Origin: an uncultured Bacteroidales bacterium
GTDB taxonomy: Bacteria; Bacteroidota; Bacteroidia; Bacteroidales; UBA932
DNA length: 5,374 nt
Assembly: GCA_937899055.1 (NCBI GenBank)
Contig: CALBPX010000093.1
Location: 1-5,374 of the forward strand
Reading direction: 5' to 3'
Both the position numbers and the translations under genes were made by a program. Each line of letters opens with the position of its first letter. Positions within the stretch are counted from its first letter, which is position 1. A model generated the notes under the pieces. It was not told the origin of the DNA and ran no database searches. It saw nothing but the letters and a program-made list of their open reading frames with translations. Shown one piece after another: positions 1 through 5,374 of the stretch.

Positions 1-2
1 AG

Positions 3-866
3 GTAATGAGATTCAATGTGGATGTGCTGCAGCCGGTAAAATTCAACCTTGACGTAGAAGACCAATCAACTGCCATAATTGCAACTTATTCTACCGAAAC
101 GCAAGACAGCATTGCCATTGCCGGAGTGGCCCTTGGAGCTGCACGTTTCCTGGAAACGGAAAACGCCCTGGAAGACGGAGATGTAGGAGCTTTCATCATT
201 CCGCAGGAGGAATACAAGGGAACTCAGGACAAGGACTACATGGAGGGCCTGATGATGGAAACCGGCAGAAGCTGCCTTGTGATACTGAGCAACATAAGTT
301 TCGGCAACGGCACCATAATCCGCAAACATAATCCGTGGGGCGAAATCAATACATCTGTAATAATTCCTTCAAGAGCGTTCATGGATGTTTATGATGCAAT
401 TTCAGACACCACTCTCTTTTCAACCATAGCAACAGACAGCATCCAGATTGACATTCCTTATGAATTTGCCTCATCCCAACAGGACATACAAATGTATATG
501 GATTCCACCGAAAGCCTTGTCTTTACCAGATTCGGAGCTGCGGCAGTGCAGAATATATGCCCATATTGGAAGACCGAAATATGGAATCTCTTTGATTATC
601 CTACAATAAGTTCCTGGCACAAAGCCTATATGAATGCCCGCAACTTCAGATGGCAGGAAGCCATAACCAACTGGATGCCGTTCACCGAAGAAAAAGACGC
701 AAAAAAGGCATCTCTGGCCGCATTCAACATTGCAGTAGCCTGTCAGATAATGGGAGAAAACGAACTTGCCGCAAGCTGGATTTCCTTCTGCCGCGGCAAG
801 TTAGATTTTAAAGAAGCAGCTCAGCTTCAGCAATATATCAAATCTAAACAGAGTTCTAATCCTTGA
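3..866 (+). CDS. DUF6340-like probable lipoprotein with C-terminal TPR-like helices, 5' partial
   Basis: The function is unknown. The first ATG in the window is at 6 and gives 286 residues, but the frame is open to the window edge (GTA precedes that ATG). The protein opens directly with VDVLQPVKF. As I recall the Bacteroidota DUF6340 family, a similar V-x-V-L-x-P segment comes just after a lipoprotein signal peptide and its Cys. The true start and lipobox therefore probably lie left of the window, and the mature protein would be lipid-anchored. Counting from ATG 6, residues 1-180 are a mixed alpha/beta region. A PYWKTEIWNLF segment lies at 186-196. Residues 204-262 form Trp/Ala-rich helices (W204, W216, W223, then KASLAAFNIAVACQIMGE) that look like TPR units. 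The stop TGA overlaps the 3' end of the convergent yitT gene by 11 bp. The DUF6340 assignment is from memory of family wording; that the gene is real is much more certain. Confidence 0.8.
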   Translation, partial: VMRFNVDVLQPVKFNLDVEDQSTAIIATYSTETQDSIAIAGVALGAARFLETENALEDGDVGAFIIPQEEYKGTQDKDYMEGLMMETGRSCLVILSNISFGNGTIIRKHNPWGEINTSVIIPSRAFMDVYDAISDTTLFSTIATDSIQIDIPYEFASSQQDIQMYMDSTESLVFTRFGAAAVQNICPYWKTEIWNLFDYPTISSWHKAYMNARNFRWQEAITNWMPFTEEKDAKKASLAAFNIAVACQIMGENELAASWISFCRGKLDFKEAAQLQQYIKSKQSSNP

Positions 867-1788
867 TAGACTTGAACCCCAGACCTATAGTTTCGGCCGA
901 GTTCAGAACGTTTATGAATGCATCCGGATCAATTTCGGCTATCCGGTAACGCAGGTTCACAACCTCTCTTCTTGTAAGGGTAACATAGATTATGTCTTTG
1001 GGCTCGCCCCTGTACATTCCCTGAGCCGGTATTAGTGTTGCCCCACGGCCCATGTCATCGATGATTATCTTGCGGATCTGCTCCGGCTTGGATGATATGA
1101 TCATCATTGTCTTGGAAGCCTGGCCCTCAATTACCTTGTCTATGATCAGACTCTCTATGATGATGATCAGCCACGAATACATGGGGAGTTTCCAGTCGCC
1201 GAAAGCCACTACGGTAGAGAGAGTTATCAACCCGTCAACAATGATTACGCAGGTTCCCAGAGATATGTGCATATATTTGTTTACTATCATGGATATGATA
1301 TCGCTTCCGCCGCTGGTTGCACGGGAACGGAATATCATACCAAGCCCCACTCCATAAAGCACACCTCCGAATATGGCGGCCAGAAGCTGATGGTCGTACT
1401 GCTGGATGGCGGCTACGCCAGTCAGACCCTCGGCTGCAATCTTCTGGCTCACTTCCGGTTCTATCAGGGAATCAAAACCGTAGGTCTGATGTATAACCCA
1501 AAAGAAAACGGGTACCAGAAGCGTGCACAAAAGGGTTTTGAAGCCAAACCGCCCGCCAAGAATCAGCGTTCCGATTATCAGCAGCGGAATATCCATGCAC
1601 AGGGCCGAAACCTCAGTACGCCAACCCCAAAGATGGTGGAAGACCATAGAAATTCCGTAGGTTCCGCCCGGAGCAAAGCCGTATGGTTCCACAAGCAATA
1701 CAGCCCCCAGTGAGAAAATGGCGCATCCTCCCACCAGAAGGCTGTATTCCAATATATTGCTTTTTGTAAAAATCTTTCCTCCAGCCAT
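856..1788 (-). CDS. YitT family membrane protein (YitT_membrane plus DUF2179 domains)
   Basis: This is a 310-residue integral membrane protein of the YitT family, whose biochemical function is unknown. Hydrophobic segments lie at about 13-33, 61-78, 84-100, 135-152, 178-197 and 203-218. Two family motifs are present: FAPGGTYGIS (38-47), after the first helix, and RATSGGSDII (156-165). The soluble C-terminal DUF2179 domain (about 225-306) has RGAT (248-251), a G-x-Y turn (257-259), a TRRE segment, DPDAFINV (287-294) and the closing GLGF. Length and domain order are normal for the family, so the gene looks intact. Its ATG is only 3 nt after the fabG stop, with no Shine-Dalgarno sequence, so it is probably cotranscribed and translationally coupled with fabG. 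It is the last gene of the minus-strand cluster and runs 11 bp into the convergent plus-strand gene. Confidence 0.95.
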   Translation of the reverse strand: MAGGKIFTKSNILEYSLLVGGCAIFSLGAVLLVEPYGFAPGGTYGISMVFHHLWGWRTEVSALCMDIPLLIIGTLILGGRFGFKTLLCTLLVPVFFWVIHQTYGFDSLIEPEVSQKIAAEGLTGVAAIQQYDHQLLAAIFGGVLYGVGLGMIFRSRATSGGSDIISMIVNKYMHISLGTCVIIVDGLITLSTVVAFGDWKLPMYSWLIIIIESLIIDKVIEGQASKTMMIISSKPEQIRKIIIDDMGRGATLIPAQGMYRGEPKDIIYVTLTRREVVNLRYRIAEIDPDAFINVLNSAETIGLGFKSIKD

Positions 1789-1791
1789 ATT

Positions 1792-2538
1792 TTACATCAT
1801 CATGCCGCCGCAAACCTGAATAACCTGACCGGAAACATAGCTGGACATGTCGCTTGCAAGGAAGAGGCATACATTTGCAATATCCTCAGGAGTACCTCCT
1901 CTTCTGAGAGGAATCTTCTTGTACCAGTCCTGCTTGACTTCCTCCGGAAGCTGGGCGGTCATCTCGGTGATGATAAAGCCCGGAGCTACAGCGTTTGCAC
2001 GAATGCCGCGGCGCCCCATTTCCTGGGCTATGCTCTTTGCAAGACCTATCATACCGGCCTTTGATGCTGAATAGTTGCACTGGCTTGCATTGCCGTGTAC
2101 TCCTACTACGGAAGACATGTTGATTATGCTTCCGCACCTTTGGCTCATCATAACCGGAGTTACGGCATGAATGAAGTTGAATGCGCTCTTGAGGTTTACT
2201 GCAATAACTGCATCCCATTGAGCCTCTGTCATTTTAAGCATGAGGCCGTCTTTGGTTATTCCGGCGTTGTTCACAAGGATATCAATCCGTCCGAGCTCCT
2301 TTACAATCTGGGCAACGGCATCGTGAGCCTGCTGAAAATCTGCGGCGTTAGATGCAATGGCAACAACCTTTACTCCAAAGGCTTCCAGTTCTTTCTTGGT
2401 CTGCTCGCCGTTCTGGTCTATCACCAGGTCAGTAAAAGCAATGTTTGCGCCTTCTGAGGCAAACTTGAGGGCAACGGCCTTGCCGATTCCTCTGGCGGCA
2501 CCTGTTACAAGTGCAACTTTTCCTTCAAGTAGTTTCAT
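1792..2538 (-). CDS. fabG: 3-oxoacyl-[acyl-carrier-protein] reductase FabG
   Basis: This is a short-chain dehydrogenase/reductase that reduces 3-oxoacyl-ACP to 3-hydroxyacyl-ACP in type II fatty acid elongation in the cytoplasm. The 248 residues match the family length. Visible motifs are the Rossmann loop TGAARGIG (12-19), NNAG (90-93) and the catalytic tetrad N115, S143, Y156, K160 (NYSASK). The PG motif follows at 186-187, with ITEM after it. Asp37 ends the second beta strand, a position that influences NADH versus NADPH choice; the preference cannot be settled here. Near the C-terminus the usual V-(D/N)-G-G reads VCGG (Cys243), and Cys154 sits just before the catalytic Tyr, where Ala is common. 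All catalytic residues remain, so activity is expected. The gene lies 52 bp after rimO and 3 bp before yitT, away from other fab genes in this window. Paralogous SDR enzymes look similar, but the whole-length match favours FabG. Confidence 0.93.
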   Translation of the reverse strand: MKLLEGKVALVTGAARGIGKAVALKFASEGANIAFTDLVIDQNGEQTKKELEAFGVKVVAIASNAADFQQAHDAVAQIVKELGRIDILVNNAGITKDGLMLKMTEAQWDAVIAVNLKSAFNFIHAVTPVMMSQRCGSIINMSSVVGVHGNASQCNYSASKAGMIGLAKSIAQEMGRRGIRANAVAPGFIITEMTAQLPEEVKQDWYKKIPLRRGGTPEDIANVCLFLASDMSSYVSGQVIQVCGGMMM

Positions 2539-2590
2539 AAGTTTCAGTATTTATTCAATCTCTTTTCCAGTTTTATTCTCAGCGATATGG

Positions 2591-3955
2591 CTAGGCCAAC
2601 TCGCCTTCCAGGTCATATTCGCCGGCTCCGGTAATGCGTACGGCGGCAAATTTACCAATAAATTGCTCTCGGGCAATGTCCGGAGTGCAGCCTTCAGGCA
2701 GCCTCACCACTATGGTTCCATCTACCTCCGGGCTCTCTTTCTGGCTTCGGCAGATAAGATAACCGTCACGGACATCGTCTATTATGACTTTTTCCACCCC
2801 GCCAATCCGCCTGAGGTTGTTCTCCAGTGATATTTTACTTTGGAGCCTCATAAGGCGGCCGTAACGTCTCTTCTTTACGGCAGAGGGCACATCGTCTGCA
2901 AAGTTGCGGGCATCGTATGTACCTTCCTCCTCGCTGTAGGTAAATGCTCCCAGCATCTCAAAACGGTTATGGCGGACAAAGTCCAGAAGGTCGCAGAACT
3001 CTTCTTCCGTTTCACCCGGATGCCCTACAATCATTGTTGTACGCAGGGCAACTCCCGGAACCATAGTTCTCAAATCATCTATGAGCTTCTGGGTTTTCTG
3101 ACGGTCCACTCCGCGGCGCATCATCTTCAGAATCTTTGAAGAAGAGTGCTGGAGCGGAATGTCGAGGTACTTGCACACCTTGGGATTTTGAGCCATTACA
3201 CGCAGCACATCTCTGGGGAACCCCGCCGGGTAAGAATAATGTATCCTTATCCATTCTATGCCTTCTGTCCTGGACAGCCTTTCAATCAGGGGTGCAAGCA
3301 TCTTTTTGCCATAGAGGTCCATTCCGTAGAACGTAGTGTCCTGGGCTATGAGAATCAGTTCCCTTACTCCTTTGGAAGCCAGTTCCTTGGCTTCCCTTTC
3401 CAAAGTTGCCATAGGAACGGATCTGAAACGGCCCTTGATCAGCGGAATGGCGCAGTAGGAACACTTCCGGTTGCAGCCGTCTGCAATCTTCAGATAGGCA
3501 TAGTGGCTCGGAGTTGTAAGAAAGCGTCCGGTCCAGCTGTGGGGAGCAGAGCTGAGTTTTCCGCTTTCAAGCCCCATCCATTCCACAACCTTCTTCCACT
3601 GAAATGCCCCAAAGAAGGCATCCACTTCCGGAACACTTTCCTCAAGATCTTTAAGATAACGCTCGCTAAGACAGCCACATACAACAATTTTACCCACATG
3701 GCCTGCCTTCTTGGCCTGAGCGGCGGAAAGAATCTCGTCTATAGATTCCTTTTTTGCATCGCCGATGAAACCGCAGGTATTTATGATTACCACATCAGGC
3801 CTGGAGACCTCGTATGGCTGCTCTTCCGGTATAATTTCAAGCCCGCCGCCGCTTAGTTTATGCAGCAGCTTTTCCGAATCTACACGGTTCTTGCTGCAAC
3901 CCATGGTTATGAGCTGCACTCTCTTGGGAGAAAATATACCGGTGATTTCCAGCAT
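2591..3955 (-). CDS. rimO: Ribosomal protein S12 methylthiotransferase RimO
   Basis: This radical-SAM methylthiotransferase modifies the conserved Asp of ribosomal protein S12 (beta-methylthiolation) in the cytoplasm. The 454 residues carry all three domains. The N-terminal MTTase domain has cluster cysteines C20 (MGCSKNRVDSE), C61 (NTCGF) and C95 (CGCLSERY). The radical-SAM core has CNRKCSYC, cysteines 161, 165 and 168, followed by KGRFRS, IAQDTTFYG, the DIPLQHSS motif (265-272) and VGHPGETEEEF (310-320). The C-terminal TRAM domain (about 380-454) includes RSQKESPEVDG. The R-x(5)-SPEVD wording separates RimO from the tRNA-modifying paralogues MiaB and MtaB. The chosen ATG overlaps the stop of the upstream DUF5606 gene by one nucleotide (TAATG). 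It leaves 19 residues before C20, a little longer than in some homologues; the next Met (18) would delete the first beta strand. A weak AAAGG lies upstream. Confidence 0.97.
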   Translation of the reverse strand: MLEITGIFSPKRVQLITMGCSKNRVDSEKLLHKLSGGGLEIIPEEQPYEVSRPDVVIINTCGFIGDAKKESIDEILSAAQAKKAGHVGKIVVCGCLSERYLKDLEESVPEVDAFFGAFQWKKVVEWMGLESGKLSSAPHSWTGRFLTTPSHYAYLKIADGCNRKCSYCAIPLIKGRFRSVPMATLEREAKELASKGVRELILIAQDTTFYGMDLYGKKMLAPLIERLSRTEGIEWIRIHYSYPAGFPRDVLRVMAQNPKVCKYLDIPLQHSSSKILKMMRRGVDRQKTQKLIDDLRTMVPGVALRTTMIVGHPGETEEEFCDLLDFVRHNRFEMLGAFTYSEEEGTYDARNFADDVPSAVKKRRYGRLMRLQSKISLENNLRRIGGVEKVIIDDVRDGYLICRSQKESPEVDGTIVVRLPEGCTPDIAREQFIGKFAAVRITGAGEYDLEGELA

Positions 3956-4500
3956 TATACAACCTTTCTTGGAACACTTGCCTTAGCCGGAGCAGCCTGC
4001 TTGCCGCTCACCTTTGCGCCCTTCTGCTTAGACGCTTCCTTTGCCTGCTTTGAAGCAGCGGTCTTAGCGCTTTCTTCGTTGTCGGAAGCCTTTGCACCTT
4101 CCTCCTCGGTTTCAAAATCCAGGCTGGCATATTCCTTAAGGCAGTTGTACCACTCCACAACTTTCTTCATGTGAGAAGGATAGAACCTTTCTCCGTCATA
4201 GTCCGGAACTACCTTGCCAAAGAATTCCTTCAAAACTTCCGGAGCGCTCTTGCCGCTCGGAGCCTTTTCATCGCCGAGGCTGTTTTTCATGGCAGTAAGA
4301 ACTTCCTGGAGCTTCATTTCGCCTTCCTGAGTGAATATCGATATATCGGAAAGGGCGCTCATCTTTGCAGACGGGCCGGCTACAAATCTTTTCTTAGTAA
4401 GCATGCTTTCCAGAATTGCTCCTCTGGCTGCCTGTGCAACATAGCTGAAGAGCCCCCGCTCTCCGCTTACTGTCAGGACTTTTGATAAATCTGTCTTCAT
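3955..4500 (-). CDS. DUF5606 family protein with Lys/Ala-rich C-terminal tail
   Basis: This 181-residue soluble protein of unknown function fits the Bacteroidota-restricted DUF5606 family, by my memory of its wording. The N-terminal domain (about 6-72) has VSGERGLFSYVAQAARGAI, an ES-x(4)-KRF segment, SALSDISIFTQEGE and the L-x-EVL-x-AM helix. A second conserved block (about 85-125) contains APEVLKEFFGKVVPDYDGER and the helix HMKKVVEWYNCL. From about 128 the sequence becomes low-complexity: first acidic (FETEEEG, DNEE), then Lys/Ala/Ser-rich to the end, with repeated A-K and S-K pairs. There is no signal peptide or membrane segment. The leader is AT-rich with no Shine-Dalgarno sequence, 53 bp after the djlA stop. 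Its stop overlaps the rimO start by 1 nt, implying coupled translation. A role near RNA or the ribosome is only a guess from the basic tail and the neighbour. Confidence 0.85.
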   Translation of the reverse strand: MKTDLSKVLTVSGERGLFSYVAQAARGAILESMLTKKRFVAGPSAKMSALSDISIFTQEGEMKLQEVLTAMKNSLGDEKAPSGKSAPEVLKEFFGKVVPDYDGERFYPSHMKKVVEWYNCLKEYASLDFETEEEGAKASDNEESAKTAASKQAKEASKQKGAKVSGKQAAPAKASVPRKVV

Positions 4501-4553
4501 AATATATGCTGTTATATTTGTTAATTTCCGTTATTTTGCCGTGCAGATGCAAG

Positions 4554-5339
4554 TTACCGCATTCCGCGTTCCTTTTTTATCTGCTCGTATGCACCTTGTA
4601 TGTTCTTGAACTTTTCTTCTGCTGCCTTTTTTACATCATCGCCCAGATTTTCCACCTTGTCCGGATGGAACTTGACTGCAAGACGGCGGTAGGCCTTGCG
4701 GACCTCGTCGTCGGTAGCGGTCTTGTCTATCTCAAGTATCTTGTAAGGATCTTTCTCCGGCTCAAACATACCCATGATGCTGCGTATGTCTTTTTCGTTC
4801 AGCCCAAGACTCTGACCTATAGTGAACAACAGGCTGCTTTCCTCGGGCGATACCTGACCGTCGGCCTGGGCAATCCCCAAAAGATAATGGAAAAGCTGGA
4901 GCCTCTGCGACAATATCATGTATGCCCTTATCTGGGCGCAGGCCTGTGGAACATCTATGTTCTGGCTGAGCAGTTTCTTTATTATCTGAAGGCCTTCGGA
5001 TACTGCGTCTTCTCCAAAGTTGTTGCGTATAAAGTCTTTGACGTAAGAAAGTTCGGATTTGAGAACCTTGCCGTCGGCCTTCATTACTGCTGTGCTAAGA
5101 ACCAGAAGGCTGATAAGGAAGCTGTTGCGCTGTTCGGTTGTGGTATATGTCCGCCTGCCCCCGTATTGCCGGCCTGCGTCACTGCTGTCCTGAGAACTCT
5201 GCCCTGTCCAATTGCTGCCGCTGTCCAGCCGCTTTGTGGTAGAGCCATCAAGCATTGAACCTAGCGCAAAGCCAATAGCTCCGCCCAGAAAACCTCCGGC
5301 AGCCCAGCCTATTGCTCCAAACAACCACTTGAATATCAT
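4554..5339 (-). CDS. djlA: DjlA-like membrane co-chaperone (glycine-zipper TM, TerB, C-terminal J domain)
   Basis: This 261-residue inner-membrane J-domain protein is predicted to stimulate the ATPase of DnaK (Hsp70) from the cytosolic face. The order of parts matches E. coli DjlA, as does the length (about 270). One N-terminal membrane helix (about 4-29) is rich in small residues spaced as a glycine zipper (GWAAGGFLGGAIGFALG), which suggests helix dimerisation. A polar linker (31-69, Ser/Gly/Gln/Thr-rich) follows. The TerB-like helical domain (about 72-192) has paired acidic motifs KADGKV (87-92) and AQADGQVSPEE (157-167). The J domain (about 197-258) has DPYKILEI, RKAYRRLAVKFHPDK with HPD at 225-227, and the closing helix KFKNIQGAYEQIKKE. 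The HPD is intact, so it should be active. The start is supported by AAGGAG six bases upstream, unusual for this phylum. It is the first gene of the minus-strand cluster inside the window. Confidence 0.92.
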   Translation of the reverse strand: MIFKWLFGAIGWAAGGFLGGAIGFALGSMLDGSTTKRLDSGSNWTGQSSQDSSDAGRQYGGRRTYTTTEQRNSFLISLLVLSTAVMKADGKVLKSELSYVKDFIRNNFGEDAVSEGLQIIKKLLSQNIDVPQACAQIRAYMILSQRLQLFHYLLGIAQADGQVSPEESSLLFTIGQSLGLNEKDIRSIMGMFEPEKDPYKILEIDKTATDDEVRKAYRRLAVKFHPDKVENLGDDVKKAAEEKFKNIQGAYEQIKKERGMR

Positions 5340-5345
5340 AGAGTT

Positions 5346-5351
5346 CTCCTT
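5346..5351 (-). promoter_or_regulatory. Shine-Dalgarno sequence of djlA
   Basis: On the minus strand the sequence reads AAGGAG followed by AACTCT and then the djlA ATG, a strong match to the anti-SD of 16S rRNA at ideal spacing. It fixes the djlA start. No comparable site precedes the other four minus-strand genes, whose leaders are AT-rich or lie inside the preceding gene. Confidence 0.7.
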
Positions 5352-5360
5352 AAATTTCTA

Positions 5361-5368
5361 CAAACGTT
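5361..5368 (-). promoter_or_regulatory. Possible -7 box upstream of djlA
   Basis: The minus strand reads AACGTTTG here, one base from the Bacteroidota primary-sigma -7 consensus TAnnTTTG. Transcription starting about six bases downstream would give a leader of roughly 15 nt that includes the Shine-Dalgarno sequence. The matching -33 element would lie outside the window, so this cannot be confirmed. The box sits within the 8-bp palindrome AAACGTTT, which may be chance. Confidence 0.25.
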
Positions 5369-5374
5369 TCATTT

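Noticed and set aside
1267..1713. A 148-codon plus-strand open frame antisense to yitT
   Set aside because: No motifs, no leader signal, and fully contained within a well-supported membrane protein gene. Treated as a shadow frame.
2539..2590. Possible promoter or terminator between rimO and fabG
   Set aside because: On the minus strand this 52-bp spacer is A-rich, with no TTTG element, no hairpin with a U-tract and no repeat. Nothing in it supports a separate transcription unit.
3146..3856. A 236-codon plus-strand open frame antisense to rimO
   Set aside because: It lies wholly inside the radical-SAM and MTTase coding region, shows no domain features, and rimO is unambiguous on the other strand.
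4513..4520. TATATTTG on the plus strand in the djlA-DUF5606 gap, a perfect TAnnTTTG -7 match
   Set aside because: It points against the cluster and would transcribe antisense to djlA. The nearest TTTG upstream (4481-4484) is about 28 bases away, rather than the expected roughly 19-21. An AT-rich gap makes a chance match likely.
4506..5258. A 250-codon open frame with ATG on the plus strand, antisense to almost all of djlA
   Set aside because: Its translation is Cys- and Leu-rich without recognisable motifs, while the opposite strand encodes a clear membrane helix, TerB and HPD J domain. It is best explained as a shadow of that gene's codon bias.
4554..5339. TerB-like domain as evidence of tellurite resistance
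   Set aside because: The TerB fold is part of the normal DjlA architecture, and no other ter genes (terC, terD, terZ) are present. A tellurite function is not supported.

Overview
The window looks like a stretch of ordinary chromosome from a Bacteroidales or close Bacteroidota bacterium. The evidence is the gene set: a DUF5606 protein and a DUF6340-like probable lipoprotein, both families I know essentially from Bacteroidota. A FabG with the wording typical of that phylum (NAFTDLVI-like second strand, NLKSAFNFIHA, GQVIQV near the C-terminus) agrees. Most genes also lack Shine-Dalgarno sequences and have AT-rich leaders instead. GC content is moderate by eye (not computed). Species cannot be named from this.

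Layout. On the plus strand, the left edge holds one gene ending at 866. It is probably cut by the window start and lacks its signal peptide. The rest, 856-5339, is a tightly packed minus-strand cluster of five genes, read right to left: djlA-like membrane J-domain co-chaperone (5339-4554), DUF5606 protein (4500-3955), rimO (3955-2591), fabG (2538-1792) and a YitT-family membrane protein (1788-856). Gaps are 53 bp, a 1-nt TAATG overlap, 52 bp and 3 bp. I see no terminator hairpin or Bacteroidota-type -7 box (TAnnTTTG) on the minus strand in these gaps, so a single transcript starting at or beyond the right edge is the simplest reading. The plus-strand gene and yitT converge and overlap by 11 bp at their 3' ends.

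Functions. The cluster mixes housekeeping tasks: Hsp70 co-chaperone activity at the inner membrane (DjlA-like), methylthiolation of ribosomal protein S12 (RimO), the keto-reduction step of fatty acid elongation (FabG), an uncharacterised membrane protein (YitT family) and an uncharacterised small protein with a Lys/Ala-rich tail (DUF5606). They do not form one obvious pathway. The 1-nt overlap of DUF5606 with rimO is the most suggestive functional link.

I found no tRNA, rRNA, CRISPR, insertion sequence, integrase, toxin-antitoxin or defence module. No stretch over 300 bp lacks a gene. I do not see a novel system here. The points worth a second look are modest: the DUF5606-rimO coupling, the charged tail of the DUF5606 protein, a Cys in the usually Asp/Asn position of FabG, a strong Shine-Dalgarno in front of djlA, and the convergent 3' overlap.
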